DNA of 64,000 bases from Lucinisca nassula (lineage: Eukaryota; Mollusca; Bivalvia; Lucinida; Lucinidae), in the NCBI GenBank assembly GCA_963580285.1, contig OY757015.1:134486029-134550028 (forward strand), read 5' to 3'. The position numbers were made by a program, and so were the translations under genes. The notes beneath the pieces are model-generated. The model was not told where the DNA came from and ran no database searches. It worked only from the letters and a program-made list of their open reading frames with translations. Positions 44,018 through 54,329 of the stretch are shown in pieces. Each line of letters opens with the position of its first letter. The stretch's first letter is position 1.

Positions 44018-44243
44018 CACGAAAACACGCCTATATAATTTTGACCCCTTCCAATCCCACATTTATATAGTTAAAGTGGGATTTAAGGGTTGTACATTAT
44101 GTGTCTTATTTCTGCTCAAACACATAGAGTGTGGGTACTATGTTTTGAGCAGAAATAGAAAAAATAACACAATTTTCATCTTAAAATTTCATTTTTTGCC
44201 ACAAATTGGCATTGTATTTGTATAGACATGTTTTCGTAATGCA
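44018..44243 (+). mobile_element. hairpin MITE family C, copy j (hairpin collapsed)
   Basis: Ends catcacgaaaacacgcctat and tatagacatgttttcgtaat. The central palindrome is shortened to gggtactatgttttgagcag: one arm is almost wholly lost. Confidence 0.8.
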
Positions 44244-44889
44244 GCCCAGTTTCGGATACTAAAGTATCATCAGTTACCCTGTTACGATTGATGACGCAAA
44301 CCAATGACAAAGTGTGCTGAAATTTCCTTAAAAGTTTCAAAGGGACAGTTGTTTCATTAAAAGTTTCAAAGGGTCAGTTGCTCGAAAGACTGTGATATAA
44401 ACAAAAACGTCCCGAATAACAGTAGTTTAGTTACTTGAGTCTAAACCACTAGTAAGTTCTCAGAATATGCATTAAGATCTCGAAGGACCAAAAAGCTAAA
44501 TATGGTGCAAAAATCTTGGTTTTCGAGCGAAGCAAAATTATATGAATGGGTCCCGACTTTTGCTGAGCGGGGTCAGATAAACATGTTGGTAAGAATTTCA
44601 GTTTTGAAATGAACACGCATAACAAACTTTTCGACCGCCCAAATAGGTTAAAGCGTGTTAGGCAGCGCTATGTTAATTAATATCATGTACACACTAGAAA
44701 AGCTAATGCAAATTAACTTATTACATGGGTAATCTGCATTTACTTAATGTACATAGAAGTTTCTATAGTAGGGACTAAAATCGTACAGTAACTTATTTCA
44801 CAGTCTGTCTTTGAGTAAAATCTTAATAAGCATTGCGTTCACTCGGTGGCATAACTTTAAGCGTAATTACTTATTACACATTAGTGCCT
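44244..44889. other. leader-like sequence ahead of PLE-6
   Basis: cccagtttcggatactaaag, then catcagttaccctgttacga, and further text (gagtctaaaccactag, tcaaaggaccaaaa-like) match the repeat at 61555-61860. It may be the 5' or terminal-repeat region of this second PLE subfamily (inference). 44480-44889 is otherwise unassigned. Confidence 0.4.
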
Positions 44890-46615
44890 GACCGGTTGTT
44901 TGCCTCACTGGGCGGTATCTCGTTGTTCCAGCTGACAAGGCATCTAACAATATTCTGTTTGTTTGCAAAACACACTATATTAACTGCTTAAAAGAAGAGG
45001 TTGGTTTGAGCACTATGCCAGGCAACCCAACATATAATCTTTCTTCTTTGTCCAAAGATAAAATTCTGCGAAACCACCAATCGGTGATGCTGTCGTTTGG
45101 AATTTCCCTCCCAGAGGAAGATGTGGAACTTCCAAAGTTGTACTGGATTCCTAAGCTTCACAAGAATCTATACAAGCAGAGATATATCGCGGGTTCAGCT
45201 AAGTGCTCAACCAAGCCTCTTTCACAGATCCTAACACGAATCCTTACTGCAGTTAAAGAAGGCCTTCAGAAATATTGTGACACTGCATATGCAGAGAGTG
45301 GTGTGAATCAGATGTGGATCTTGAAAAACTGCTAAGAGATTGTAGAACATCTTCAGGCACAGTCTTTTCTCTCAGTAAACAGCATAAAATCTTTCGATTT
45401 CTCAACACTCTACACAACTATTCCTCATGATAAATTGAAATCTAAACTTCAGGAAATCATAAATCAATGTTTTACCACAAGAATGATAACCGTCGCTACC
45501 AGTATGTTGTCCTTGGCTACAAAGACACATACTTCGTTCGAGATCACTCTGATGCACCACAAAAGTACACTGATGCAGATGTCATAAGGATGCTGGAATA
45601 TCTAATTGACAATATTTTCGTGGAGTTCAGTGGCCTATTATTTCAGCAAACAATTGGCATACCAAAGGGTAGTAATTGTGCACCGTTGCTTGCCGACTTG
45701 TTCTTGTACTCGTATGAGGCGGAGTTTGTACAAGGTTTCCTCAAAGCAGGCAAGAAACGCCTTGCACAACAATTCAATTTCATCTAAAGATATATAAATG
45801 ATTTATTGTCTATGAAAAATGCTAAATTCGCAGAGTACTTGGAATTCATCTATCCACGTGAACTTGAAATTAAGGCAACAACAGAGACTGCAACCTCCTC
45901 CTCATACTTGGATTGTTATCTCTATATTGAGAACGGGAAGCTTACGACTAGGCTGTACGATAAACGAGATGACTCTAATTTTCCCATTGTTAACTTTCCC
46001 TTCATGAGCAGTAATATCCCGTCTGCACCAGCATATGGAGTTTACGTTTCACAGTTAATCCGTTATGCTAGAGCCTGTTCCAAGTATCAGGACTTTGTGG
46101 AACGTGGGAAGGTGCTCACTACCAGGTTGTTATGCCAGGGGTATCAAAAAACCAAACTGGTATCAACACTAAAGAAGTTCTATGGGAGGCACCATGATCT
46201 TGTTGATCCGTACAATGTGGCCATTTCCAGAATTATTTCTGATATATTTAACAATGGAAAGCCACAGGAAGACTTCCAAAATCTCGGACATACCCTTCTC
46301 GGCATTTACACCTTTTCTTCGCTCGGGTCGATGGGCATGGTGGGCGACGCTTGCTTACCAAGTAATGCTTACTATCCGCGGACGCCAGATTACACTCTTC
46401 TGGAGTCCATGTCTGTTGGTCTGAACATTGATTTTTTGCCATTTTGTCTATGCACTAATGATTTTGGATTAACGCTTTGGTACTACGACCTAAACAACAT
46501 TTTACGTGATAACACTAATTCTGCAGGTGTAAAGATATACTACCTTCCCGTTTATGATCGGGAAGTATTATCATATTCTGGTGTTACGTTTTCCACGCCT
46601 TTAATGGTGTGAGTA
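44890..46615 (+). pseudogene. PLE-6 reverse transcriptase (second subfamily), inactivated
   Basis: Different PLE subfamily from PLE-1/3/5. Landmarks: ELPKLYWIPKLHKNLYKQRY (about 45130), SFDFSTLYTTIPHDKL (about 45390), GIPKGSNCAPLLADLFLYSY (about 45655), FIYPRELEIKATTE (about 45845), RLYDKRDDSNFPIVNFPFMS (about 45950), SAPAYGVYVSQLIRYARACS, KKFYGRHHDLVDPYN. The catalytic YxDD reads YIND (Asp to Asn), preceded by a stop at 45785-45787; further stops at 45333 and frame changes near 45460. The GIY-YIG region is not found. It is nested in the 12.6-kb unit. Confidence 0.85.
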
Positions 46616-47112
46616 AATGTAATGTACATGATGTTGCGCACATGTATCAGTAAACTTCTGCATGACAATCATTAAATAGACAGAATGGAATATATCGCAA
46701 CAAATAATATCATGGGGGTTGGAAATTGCCCTTTATACTTATCTTTACCGGAATGCAAGTCTAAAGTTTCGAGATGATAATGGAGCTTCGGTTTGATAAC
46801 GCGGGTGATAACCAAAACTCCATGCGATGATCTTTAAGAATAATATAAGTACACGGGATCATCGGTCTTGTTTGGCAGTGCACGGTATCATTTATGGGGT
46901 ATGCAGTGTACGTGATCATTTATCAGTAGTTTTCAAATTTAATGGAGCTAGAATTTGTTTTCGCAATTTTTATGGTTGAAGAGGGGAAAACTTCACTGAC
47001 AAAATTTGTTGTCCACTTTTAAGTAAGATCTTATTCCTTTACAGGTGTCATCACTTCGACAATATGGAAAGGACCCGTGTTAAATGTAATACAAATGTAC
47101 CCCTTCCCCACC
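46616..47112. other. possible original interior of the 12.6-kb unit
   Basis: No protein recognised. Three reverse-oriented motif copies: gtacacgggatcat (46849), ggcagtgcacggtatcat (46874) and gcagtgtacgtgatcat (46903). Confidence 0.45.
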
Positions 47113-47287
47113 CCCTGTTTAAGCTCACCTATCACAAAGTGACGAGATCACTTTTCGTCAGTCTCTCGTCGTGCGTACGTGCGTGGTTAGCGTCCGCCCG
47201 TAAACAATTTCTTCAAACGACATCTAGTAGACCTCTACCAAGATTTTCAAATTATCGCCATGGGGCCAAAAAAATGCAGCCGCCCGG

Positions 47288-47872
47288 GGCCCTTTGGTTA
47301 CGTAAAGGCTTATTGAAAATTAGAGAGATAATGTCGGTTGGTGCCTGATGCTCTGTCTCTGGTCGGGCTCATCGGAGTCTAACTGTTGGTTTTCTTTTGC
47401 TCCAGCATTTCAGTGGTTTCTTGCTGTCGAGTCCTCACCGTTGTCTCACCTCTGTGGTTCTTTGATTTTTGTGTTCACGGAGATGTTGCACTGATGAGTT
47501 AGGAGGCCTTCATGCGGACTGAACAAATTATTTGTCTAAATCGCGACGGAAGAAAGGGCGAGGATTGTGGCCACGTAAAATCGATTTAAGCCCCCCAGTG
47601 GAAATCTTCCACTGACCGTTCCAAGGCGGCTCTTCCGTGGCGATTTATTTATATTGTTGTTTGTTACTTACTGTGTGTATCACTTGTGTCTTTTAATTTT
47701 GGATGGCCATATGGCCATTTTGTGGGAAAGTAACTGTCCATATGGCCTTCCTTTGTTTAGGTTTCCATTATGGTCTGGTCGCTTAATGTTTGTATTTCTT
47801 TCCCTTTGGTGTCTTTTATGGGTGGAGTAAGTTAATTGTATCAATTCCTGATCTTTGTTTTACTTCTACTTT
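47288..47872 (+). mobile_element. PLE 3' fragment inserted in repeat S4
   Basis: From taaaggcttattgaaaatta to gttttacttctacttt, splitting the first S4 unit (ccctttggtt | ...ttacatag). RNA fold at 47538-47646, where cttccgtggcg restores a G-C pair seen as G-U in PLE-1. Confidence 0.85.
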
Positions 47873-48578
47873 ACATAGTCCTACATAGGGAAAAGCTTTA
47901 AAAATCTTCGCGTCTGAAACCAGAAGGCTCAGGTGTTTGAGTTTTGGTATAAAGCTTCGCCTTGTGGACCTCTATTATGATTGTTCGAATTATAGCCATT
48001 GGGCCACAACTGCCCCCGCCCCAGCCAGGGCCCTTTTAGATTTGCATAGACTTATATGGTGAAACCTTAAAAAGTCTAATCTGAAACCAGAAGGGTCAGG
48101 TGTTTGATATATGGTATGAAGCTTCGTCTTGTGGACCTCTATCAAGATTGTTTAAATTATAGCCATGGGGCCAAAATGCCCCCGCCTTGGGCCCCTTTTG
48201 TTTTACATTGACTTACATAGGAAAAATCTTTAAAAAATCTTCTCCTCTGAAACCACAAGTCCCAGGACTTAGATATTTGGTGTATAGCTTCACCTAGTGG
48301 ACGTCTATCAAACTATAGACCTGGGCCAAAAATGTCCTCGCTCTGGGGCCCTTTGGTTTTACATTGACTTTTGCAGCAAAAATCTTTAAACTATTTTGTT
48401 TCTGAAACCGCAAGACCCAAGACTTTGATTTTTGGTGTGAAGCTTCATTTAGTGGACCTCTATCAAGATTGTTCAAATTATAGCCCTGGGACCATAAAAG
48501 TTCCTCACTCTGGGGCCCTTTGGTTTTTACTTTGACTTATGTAGGAAATATCTTTAAAAAATCTTCTTCTCTGAAACC

Positions 48579-48583
<5 letters not shown>

Positions 48584-48652
<69 letters not shown>
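48584..48652. repeat. (GT)n microsatellite
   Basis: About 34 uninterrupted gt dinucleotides. They abut the 3' end of the inverted SINE at 48653, so on the minus strand they form an (AC)n tail. Confidence 0.95.
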
Positions 48653-48656
<4 letters not shown>

Positions 48657-48935
48657 TCGGGTTTAACGTCGCTTTCAACATTTTTTCAGTCAAATCACGA
48701 CGGTGTCTGGTTGCGACAGGGAGCTCAGTGCACTTTTATAGTGCTGCCTCACTGAAGTATCATGTCCCAGTCACATTACATGATACCACACCCAGTCACA
48801 TTATCCTGACACTGGGTCGACCAGTCCTAGCTCTACCCCGTAAATATGCGTGCCAAGTGAGGAGCAGCTAGTACCATTCTTAACAACTTTGGTATGTCGC
48901 GGCCCGGGATCGAACCCGTGACCTCTGGTTTTATA
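48653..48935 (-). mobile_element. tRNA-headed SINE
   Basis: On the minus strand the head contains gggttcgatcccggg (48905-48919), a good RNA polymerase III B box, and the tail ends cgacgttaaacccgaattc followed by (AC)n. About 280 bp. Body landmarks: cactgggtcgaccagtccta. Inserted within a S4 unit (ctgaaaccgcaag on both sides, partly ambiguous because the host sequence is repetitive). Confidence 0.8.
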
Positions 48936-50106
48936 TTTTGTTTCTGAAACCGCAAGACCCAAGACTTTGATTTTTGGTGTAAGGCTTCATCTAGTGGACC
49001 TCTATCAAGATTGTTCAAATTATATAGCCATGTGCCCACCCCCATCCCCGCCCTGGTGCGCTTTGGTTTTATATTGACTTATATAAGAAAAATCTTAAAA
49101 AATCTTCTCCTCTGAAACCACAAGGCCCAGGTCATTGATATTTGATGTGTAGCTTCATCTACCAAGATCGTTTAAATCATAGCCCTGTGGTCAAAAATGG
49201 CCCCGCCCGGTTTTACATAGACTTACACAGGGAAAACATTTAAAAATCTTTTCGTCTGAGACCAGAAGGTGCAGGTGTTTGATATGTGGTATGAAGCTTC
49301 TTCTTGTGGACCTCTATGAAGATTATTCAAATTATAGCCCCGCGGCCGAAAAATGCCCCGACCCAGGGCCCTTTGGTTTTACATTGAATTATATAGGCAA
49401 AATTTTAAAATCTTCTTGTCTGAAACCAGAAAGCTCAGTTCCTTGATATTTGGTATGAAGCTTTGTGTAGTGGACCTCAACCAAGATTGTTCAAATTACA
49501 GCCCTGAGGCCAAAAATGGCTCCTCCACGGGGCTCACTGGTTTTACATAAAACCGTTAAAAATGTTTTTCATAGACTTATGTAGGGAAAACCATTGAAAA
49601 TGTTCTTGTCTGAAATCAGAAGGCCAAGGTCTTTGATATTTGGTATGAAGCTTCATCTAGTGTTCCTCTACCAAAAGTGTTCAAATTATAGCCCTAGGGC
49701 CAAAAAATGGGATCACCCCGGGGCCAACTTGTTTTACATAGACATATATTGGGAAAACGTTTGAAAAGCTTCTGATCTGAAAACAGAAGGTCGTCTTTGA
49801 TATTTGGTATGAAGCTTGGTCTTGTGGATTTCTTCAAACATTGCTCAAATTAAATCCCTGGGGCCAAATCTGGCCTGGCCCAGGGGCCCATAGGTTTTAT
49901 ATAGACGTATATAAGGAAATCCTTTAAAAATCGTTTTGTTAGAAACCAGAAGGCTCCGGCCTTTGATATTTGATATTAAGCTTTACCTGTTAGACCTCCC
50001 TCAAGATTATGCAAATTGTAGCCCTGGGGCCATCAATGGCCCTCCCCGGGGCCCACTTGTTACATTAAAGATCAGGTGAGCGATCCAATGCCATCATGAC
50101 CCTCTT

Positions 50107-50335
50107 GTTTAGAGACGTTGCTTCCAATTTTGATGGACTTTTACCCGGCATTAAGATGACATGACATCTCAATCCCTGCCGCCCAGTTAAATCAATAGGG
50201 TTTATATGCATAAATGGTCCAACTTGCAACACTTTTTCTGGCCATGTTTGAACCTCTTACCTGTTAACCAGAACCCATGTGCGGTTGGTTTCAGCTCTGC
50301 GTGGACCCATCATGCAGCCAATCTATTTCTTCTAT
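50107..50335 (-). mobile_element. SINE-like family A, copy 8
   Basis: gttgcttccaattttgatgg through gcagccaatctatttcttc. The tail end is lost at the junction with the S4 element. Followed by a short (tatc)n tract. Confidence 0.75.
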
Positions 50336-50504
50336 CTATCTACCTATCTTCTCATACTGAGTCGGTCATATCTGGCCATTACCTCAGTTAGGTGGGTGGC
50401 TAAATTTAGAATTTAGCATAAAAAATAATCACTGGATGAGCCCTTGAAACTATTTACAATTCGAACACAGAGGTTTCCTTAAACGCATACCTATGAGTCC
50501 CAGT

Positions 50505-51803
50505 CTTATACTGTGCGTGCTTTGAACTCCTCTGCGGTCTTGGCATTCACCACAGAAGATGGAACTCTGTTCCACTGAGGAATAGTTCGAGGGAAGAAAG
50601 AGTTTTTCAGGGCATTCCAATAGGACTGGTACCTACGATACTATGAGTTATTCGCTCTTGATGACCTTGTCCTGGTTGACACTGTTGCACGGGTCAAGTA
50701 CCTATCCTTGTTCACTGATACTGTGCCAGAATGTATCTTGTAGAAGAAGATTAAGGAGGACTGCTCACGACGGGTCTCCAGGGATGGCCACTGTAGCTCA
50801 TCAAGCATGTCACCGACGCTACTTCTATTTCGCATTCGTCCGCAGGTCCATCGAGCAGCAGTCCTCTGCACCTTCTCCACCTGCTGAATCTGAGTTTTAA
50901 CATAGGGATGCTTAATGGGTGATGCATATTCAAGTTGAGGGCGAACCAATGTTTTATATGCAACACCCTTTGTCTGCCGAGGTGCAAAAGCCAAATTACG
51001 TCTAAGGAACCGTAAGGTCCTAGTTGCTTTAGATGCTATTTCCGAGATATGTTGACCCCAATCGAGATCGTCAGTGATGGTGATACCAAGATATTTGGTG
51101 GAATGAACCTGCTCCAAAGTTTGCTGGTGAAGTGTATAATCATACTTAATTTGCTTGTCCGTAAGGTGTAGTGACACCCTCATTGAATGGCATTTGGCCA
51201 CATTGAATTTCATCCGCCAATCTGCTTCCCATTTTGCAAGTCGATCAAGGTCATCTTGTAAAATGCGACAGACAGAAGAAGAATATATGTCCCTATACAG
51301 GACACAGTTATCAGCAAACAAACATATTATCAGGGAGAGCATTGATGAATAAAAAAGGAAGACCGGTCCAAGGACCGAACCTTATGGGACACCGGATAAA
51401 CAGGGACTGGATCCGACGCTTGGCCATCAAGTACAACTTGTTGAGAGCACCCAGAGAGCCATCAGCTAATCCAACTATGTGTGGATCCTCTTATCCCATA
51501 GTAGTCCAATTTGTACAATAGCCTTCTGTGAGGTACCTTGTCAAAGGCCTTTGCGAAATCCATGATGATCAAGTCCGTCTGTTTGTGGCCACAGTTTATG
51601 GCCTCATCCAGATTGCTCACAGCGTCGTAAAAGAATTGAACTAGTTGAGTTTCGAAAGACCTTTGACTTCGGAAACCATGTTGACAGTCAGCAAGAAAGC
51701 TTTCAAAGGCATAGTGCTTGTTAATGCTGCTAACTAATAAATGCTATGGGGCTTTGCAACAGGTGCATGTTAGCGACACTGGTCTATAATTTGCTGCATT
51801 ATA
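50505..51803 (-). pseudogene. non-LTR (Jockey/CR1-like) reverse transcriptase, 5' truncated
   Basis: Minus strand. From the right: ANYRPVSLTC (about 51795), CQHGFRSQRSFETQL (about 51670), MDFAKAFDKVPHRRL (RT motif A, about 51560), GVP-stop-GSVLGP (motif B, stop in place of Gln, about 51385), LFADNCVLYR (motif C; the second catalytic Asp is replaced by Asn, about 51315), WEADWRMKFNVAKC, KYLGITITDDLDWGQHI, LEYASPIKHPY, FFYKIHSGTVSVNKD, and after a frame change YWNALKNSFFPRTIPQWN ending near 50505. The 5' end breaks off at a poly-C tract (51804). Stops, frameshifts and the lost catalytic residue show it is dead. The endonuclease and ORF1 are absent. Confidence 0.85.
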
Positions 51804-51903
51804 CCCCCCCCCCCCACACACACACATGGGCCAAGGCGGAAAATCCTTCAAATAATCTCTGACAGACAACTTGAAAAAAATGAACCATAAAGCCACCTCT
51901 CAT

Positions 51904-52377
51904 ACTGTTGAAAATTGCAGTGCACCTGATCATCGTGCTGCGAAGTAGTGTACTTGATCGACTTTTAAAAATTTCTCCTGAATCGTAAGCATGAAATGTT
52001 AATTTTAAAGTTTTAGTCTTGCAATAACCATCTCTGTACAACTGCTCATTTCCAAACAGAAATAATATTGGTTTGTTAGTAGCACATGATAAAATTCCAA
52101 TTTTGTTGTCTAAAATTCAAGAACAGTGCACTAGATCCCCGCATTTATTAGTGTTTTTCCAACTTAGAAGTGATTAAACTGGAACAATGAGAATCTGCCT
52201 CGAGAAATTTTGACCTAAGCATGAAGTGATCGTTATTTGTCGTACTCTGCGTCATATTCCAAAACATTAAAAAATGAAATACAGGACTACAAGTGGAAAA
52301 TCTTATTTGAATCGACACGTTTTCAGTACTGGAAGCCATTTTGTATGACGTATTAAACCACGTGATCCCCCACCTTG
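51904..52377. other. right inner end of the 12.6-kb unit
   Basis: Holds reverse-oriented motif copies gcagtgcacctgatcat (51918), agtgtacttgatcg (51947) and cagtgcactagatc (52124), then cgtactctgcgtcat (inverse of the left-side cagagtacgac) and the terminal cacgtgatcccccaccttg. Confidence 0.6.
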
Positions 52378-52640
52378 ATAACGTTACATGTACGACGTCC
52401 ATAACGGCGTCGCATTTACTAACGGCGGAATATTGACATTTTTGTAAACAAACGTGAATAAAATGCGCTTTAAATGTCATATGATAAATAGAATCTTGCA
52501 TTCTTGCTCATGTATTATTGAATTTATTAAACGAGTTGAGATAAAGGGATAAAATGCTCGGCAAAGCCTCGCATTTTATCCCTTTTCCTCAACTCGTTTG
52601 ATAAATTCAATAATACATGAACATTCATGTAAGATCCTCT
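52378..52640 (-). mobile_element. hairpin MITE family E, copy 4, right part
   Basis: Resumes at ataacgttacatg after the 12.6-kb insertion. Contains tgtcatatgataaatagaat and the full palindrome (52511-52610, arms about 46 bp: gataaagggataaaatgctc / gcattttatcccttttcctc). Confidence 0.85.
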
Positions 52641-52686
52641 ATATATTACATCTCTTTGTTCCGTTGAAATTCATCCGCAAGCTGTG

Positions 52687-52993
52687 TCATTACGAAAACC
52701 TGCCTATACTAATACATTGTAAATTTTACCGCCGAAAAACGAAAATTTTCAGATGAAAAATTGTGATATTTTTTTTTTTTTTTTTAATTTCTGCTCAAAA
52801 TATAGAATGTGAGTACACGTTAGAACCGCCTCGTTGAGGCGGTTCTAACGCGTACCCACAATCTATATTTTAGAGCAGAAATAAAAGAAATAAGGTTTAC
52901 CCTTGCAAACGGCAGTTTTACAATATAAAAGTGGGGTTCAAGTGGGTGATCTTTGTTTTACTTTTACTTTATATAGGCATGTTTTTGTGATGT
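52687..52993 (-). mobile_element. hairpin MITE family C, copy k, with a 23-bp PLE terminus
   Basis: Ends cattacgaaaacctgcctat and ataggcatgtttttgtgatg. Hairpin gttagaaccgcctcgttgag / gaggcggttctaacgcgt. Between caagtgggt and atataggcatg lies gatctttgttttacttttac plus ttt, the exact terminal sequence of the PLE 3' region. Confidence 0.8.
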
Positions 52994-53061
52994 GGTGTAT
53001 TGGCTAGGCGGTGTTGGACTCTGTACCAGAGAGAGGGTCGTGAGTTCAAATCACGGCGGAG
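52989..53061 (+). tRNA. tRNA-like sequence (SINE head or tRNA pseudogene)
   Basis: A-box-like ttggctaggcgg and a perfect T-arm: cgtga gttcaaa tcacg (53039-53055). The acceptor strand gcggagg has no 5' partner and the anticodon arm does not close well, so this is not a functional tRNA gene. A T-rich run follows. Confidence 0.4.
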
Positions 53062-53734
53062 GAATTTATTTTTTTTCTCTTTTTTCTCTCTTCCTTTCCT
53101 TTTACTTTCTTCGTAAAACATATAAACAGTTATTACTACTTGCTAGTTTGTAGATATATTTATATATACATTTAATGCAAAGGCTTAACAACATGATTTA
53201 TTGTCCATTTATTCTTAGGGATAAGTTTTGGTTCCCAGTCTGTTAAGCTCGTTTACATAAAAAATGGCTTTTGGGGGCAAAAAAAAAATCAAAACCGACT
53301 TTTTAAACAAAAACACTTAAAAAAAAATTCTTGTTCAGTGGTTCTTAGGGTACTTTTAATTGCTGCTGTCTGTTGGGCTCTTTGACAAAAGAAAATGTCA
53401 ATTTTGGGCAAAAACTGCATTACTGAAGTTTCATTTTAATAACTTGCCCTCATCCAACTTAGGCTCTCATAAGCAGAGCTGTATTCTGTTATTAGATTTG
53501 GGGTTTACTCGTATATACGTATTTTTCATTATTGTGGCCCCAAAACATTGGTGCTCAAGTACCGGCAATCTATTGTTTGGAGCAACAAATATTAAGAATA
53601 AGATATACCTTTCAATAATATGATATACCCTTTCAAACCCAGTTTTTCTGGGTGAGATGGGTTTAATAGGAATGTTCATTCCGTGGACTTACTAATATGA
53701 CGCATACGATGGTTTACGTTACGGACAACCAATG
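53062..53734. other. unassigned intronic sequence
   Basis: T-rich run at 53067-53105. 53640-53680 shows weak similarity to the tgggt-rich arms of family C MITEs. Nothing firm. Confidence 0.35.
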
Positions 53735-53990
53735 TTGTGTTCTGTCGCGGTTTATTTTTGTTATGGTTTGTTTGTCTTTGAGAGTTTGGGTCACTTATAT
53801 TATTTTATTTTGGATAGCCTTTGACCATTTTGTGGGAATGTAACTGTCCTTTTGGCTTTCCGCTGTTGGTGTTTCCGTTGGGGTCTGTTGCTTCATGTTT
53901 GTATTTCTTTCCCTTCGGTGTCTCTGATGGGAGCTGTGGGTTAATTGTAATGATTCCTGATCATTGTCTCTACTTCTATTTTGCGGCATG
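53735..53990 (+). mobile_element. PLE 3' terminus fragment
   Basis: Starts at ttctgtcgcggtttattttt, inside the right strand of the RNA fold, and ends ctacttctattttg. About 250 bp. Confidence 0.8.
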
Positions 53991-54329
53991 TATCGACCTA
54001 CACTGGCTCCCTTCTGACTGATAATTTAGTCGTTATAGCATTAAATTAACATGTCCTTATAATTAACACCTCTGCAACCCCCTCCCCCCAACATAAACAC
54101 ACTCCTCACACCGACCCCCATATTGATTAGTCTGGGATTTGTAAATATTGGATACCGGTAAGAGGTAAGAACCGCCTCAATGTGTTTGCCCATCGGATGG
54201 CATATTTCTCTGAATTTTCAAGTCGCTTGCTCATCTGTGTAACTTGGCAGACCGGTTTATGTCTTACCCACAGAAGCCTGAAGTTTGGTTAGAAACGCAC
54301 ATCAAAATGTCGCAGATCGACTCACTTAT
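53991..54329. other. unassigned intronic sequence
   Basis: No gene or repeat recognised. A cccccaac-rich patch lies at 54070-54120. Confidence 0.4.

Larger units (their letters stand above)
47113..50110 (+). mobile_element. 3-kb tandem-core element (repeat S4), nested
   Basis: Starts aagctcacctatcacaaagt followed by a cgtcgtgcgtacgtgcgtgg string and closes with gatcaggtgagcgatccaat then gccatcatgaccctcttgt. Its body is about eleven tandem units of 180-200 bp: tttggttttacatagactta, aaatcttctcgtctgaaac-like, ggtatgaagcttcatcttgt, ggacctctatcaagattgtt, caaattatagccctggggcc. The inverted gctcacct / aggtgagc ends and tandem core recall bivalve 'pearl' and some non-autonomous Helitron elements (family knowledge; assignment is inference). 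Confidence 0.7.
39761..52377. mobile_element. 12.6-kb element with inverted ends and ATAAC duplication
   Basis: Left end cagggtgggggatcacgtgg followed by ttttatacgtcat. The right end is the inverse of caaggtgggggatcacgtgg followed by tttaatacgtcat; about 43 bp match at roughly 90%, with weaker similarity further in (both sides have cagagtacgacaaa and a gcactgttcttgaa-like block). It is flanked by ataac (39756-39760, 52378-52382) inside one E-family MITE. A motif of the form gatc-n-cgtgcactg recurs across the unit (see findings). Most of the interior is nested insertions: SINE, PLE pieces, MITE C, a tandem-core element and a LINE. No transposase is recognised. Class unknown; a 5-bp duplication fits no superfamily I can match to these ends. 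Confidence 0.7.

Noticed and set aside
39761..52377. Assigning the 12.6-kb unit to Polinton/Maverick because of its size
   Set aside because: Ends start with cagg rather than ag, the duplication is five rather than six bases, and none of the Polinton genes are inside.
52989..53061. Functional tRNA gene
   Set aside because: The T arm is perfect but the acceptor stem does not pair and the anticodon arm is poor.
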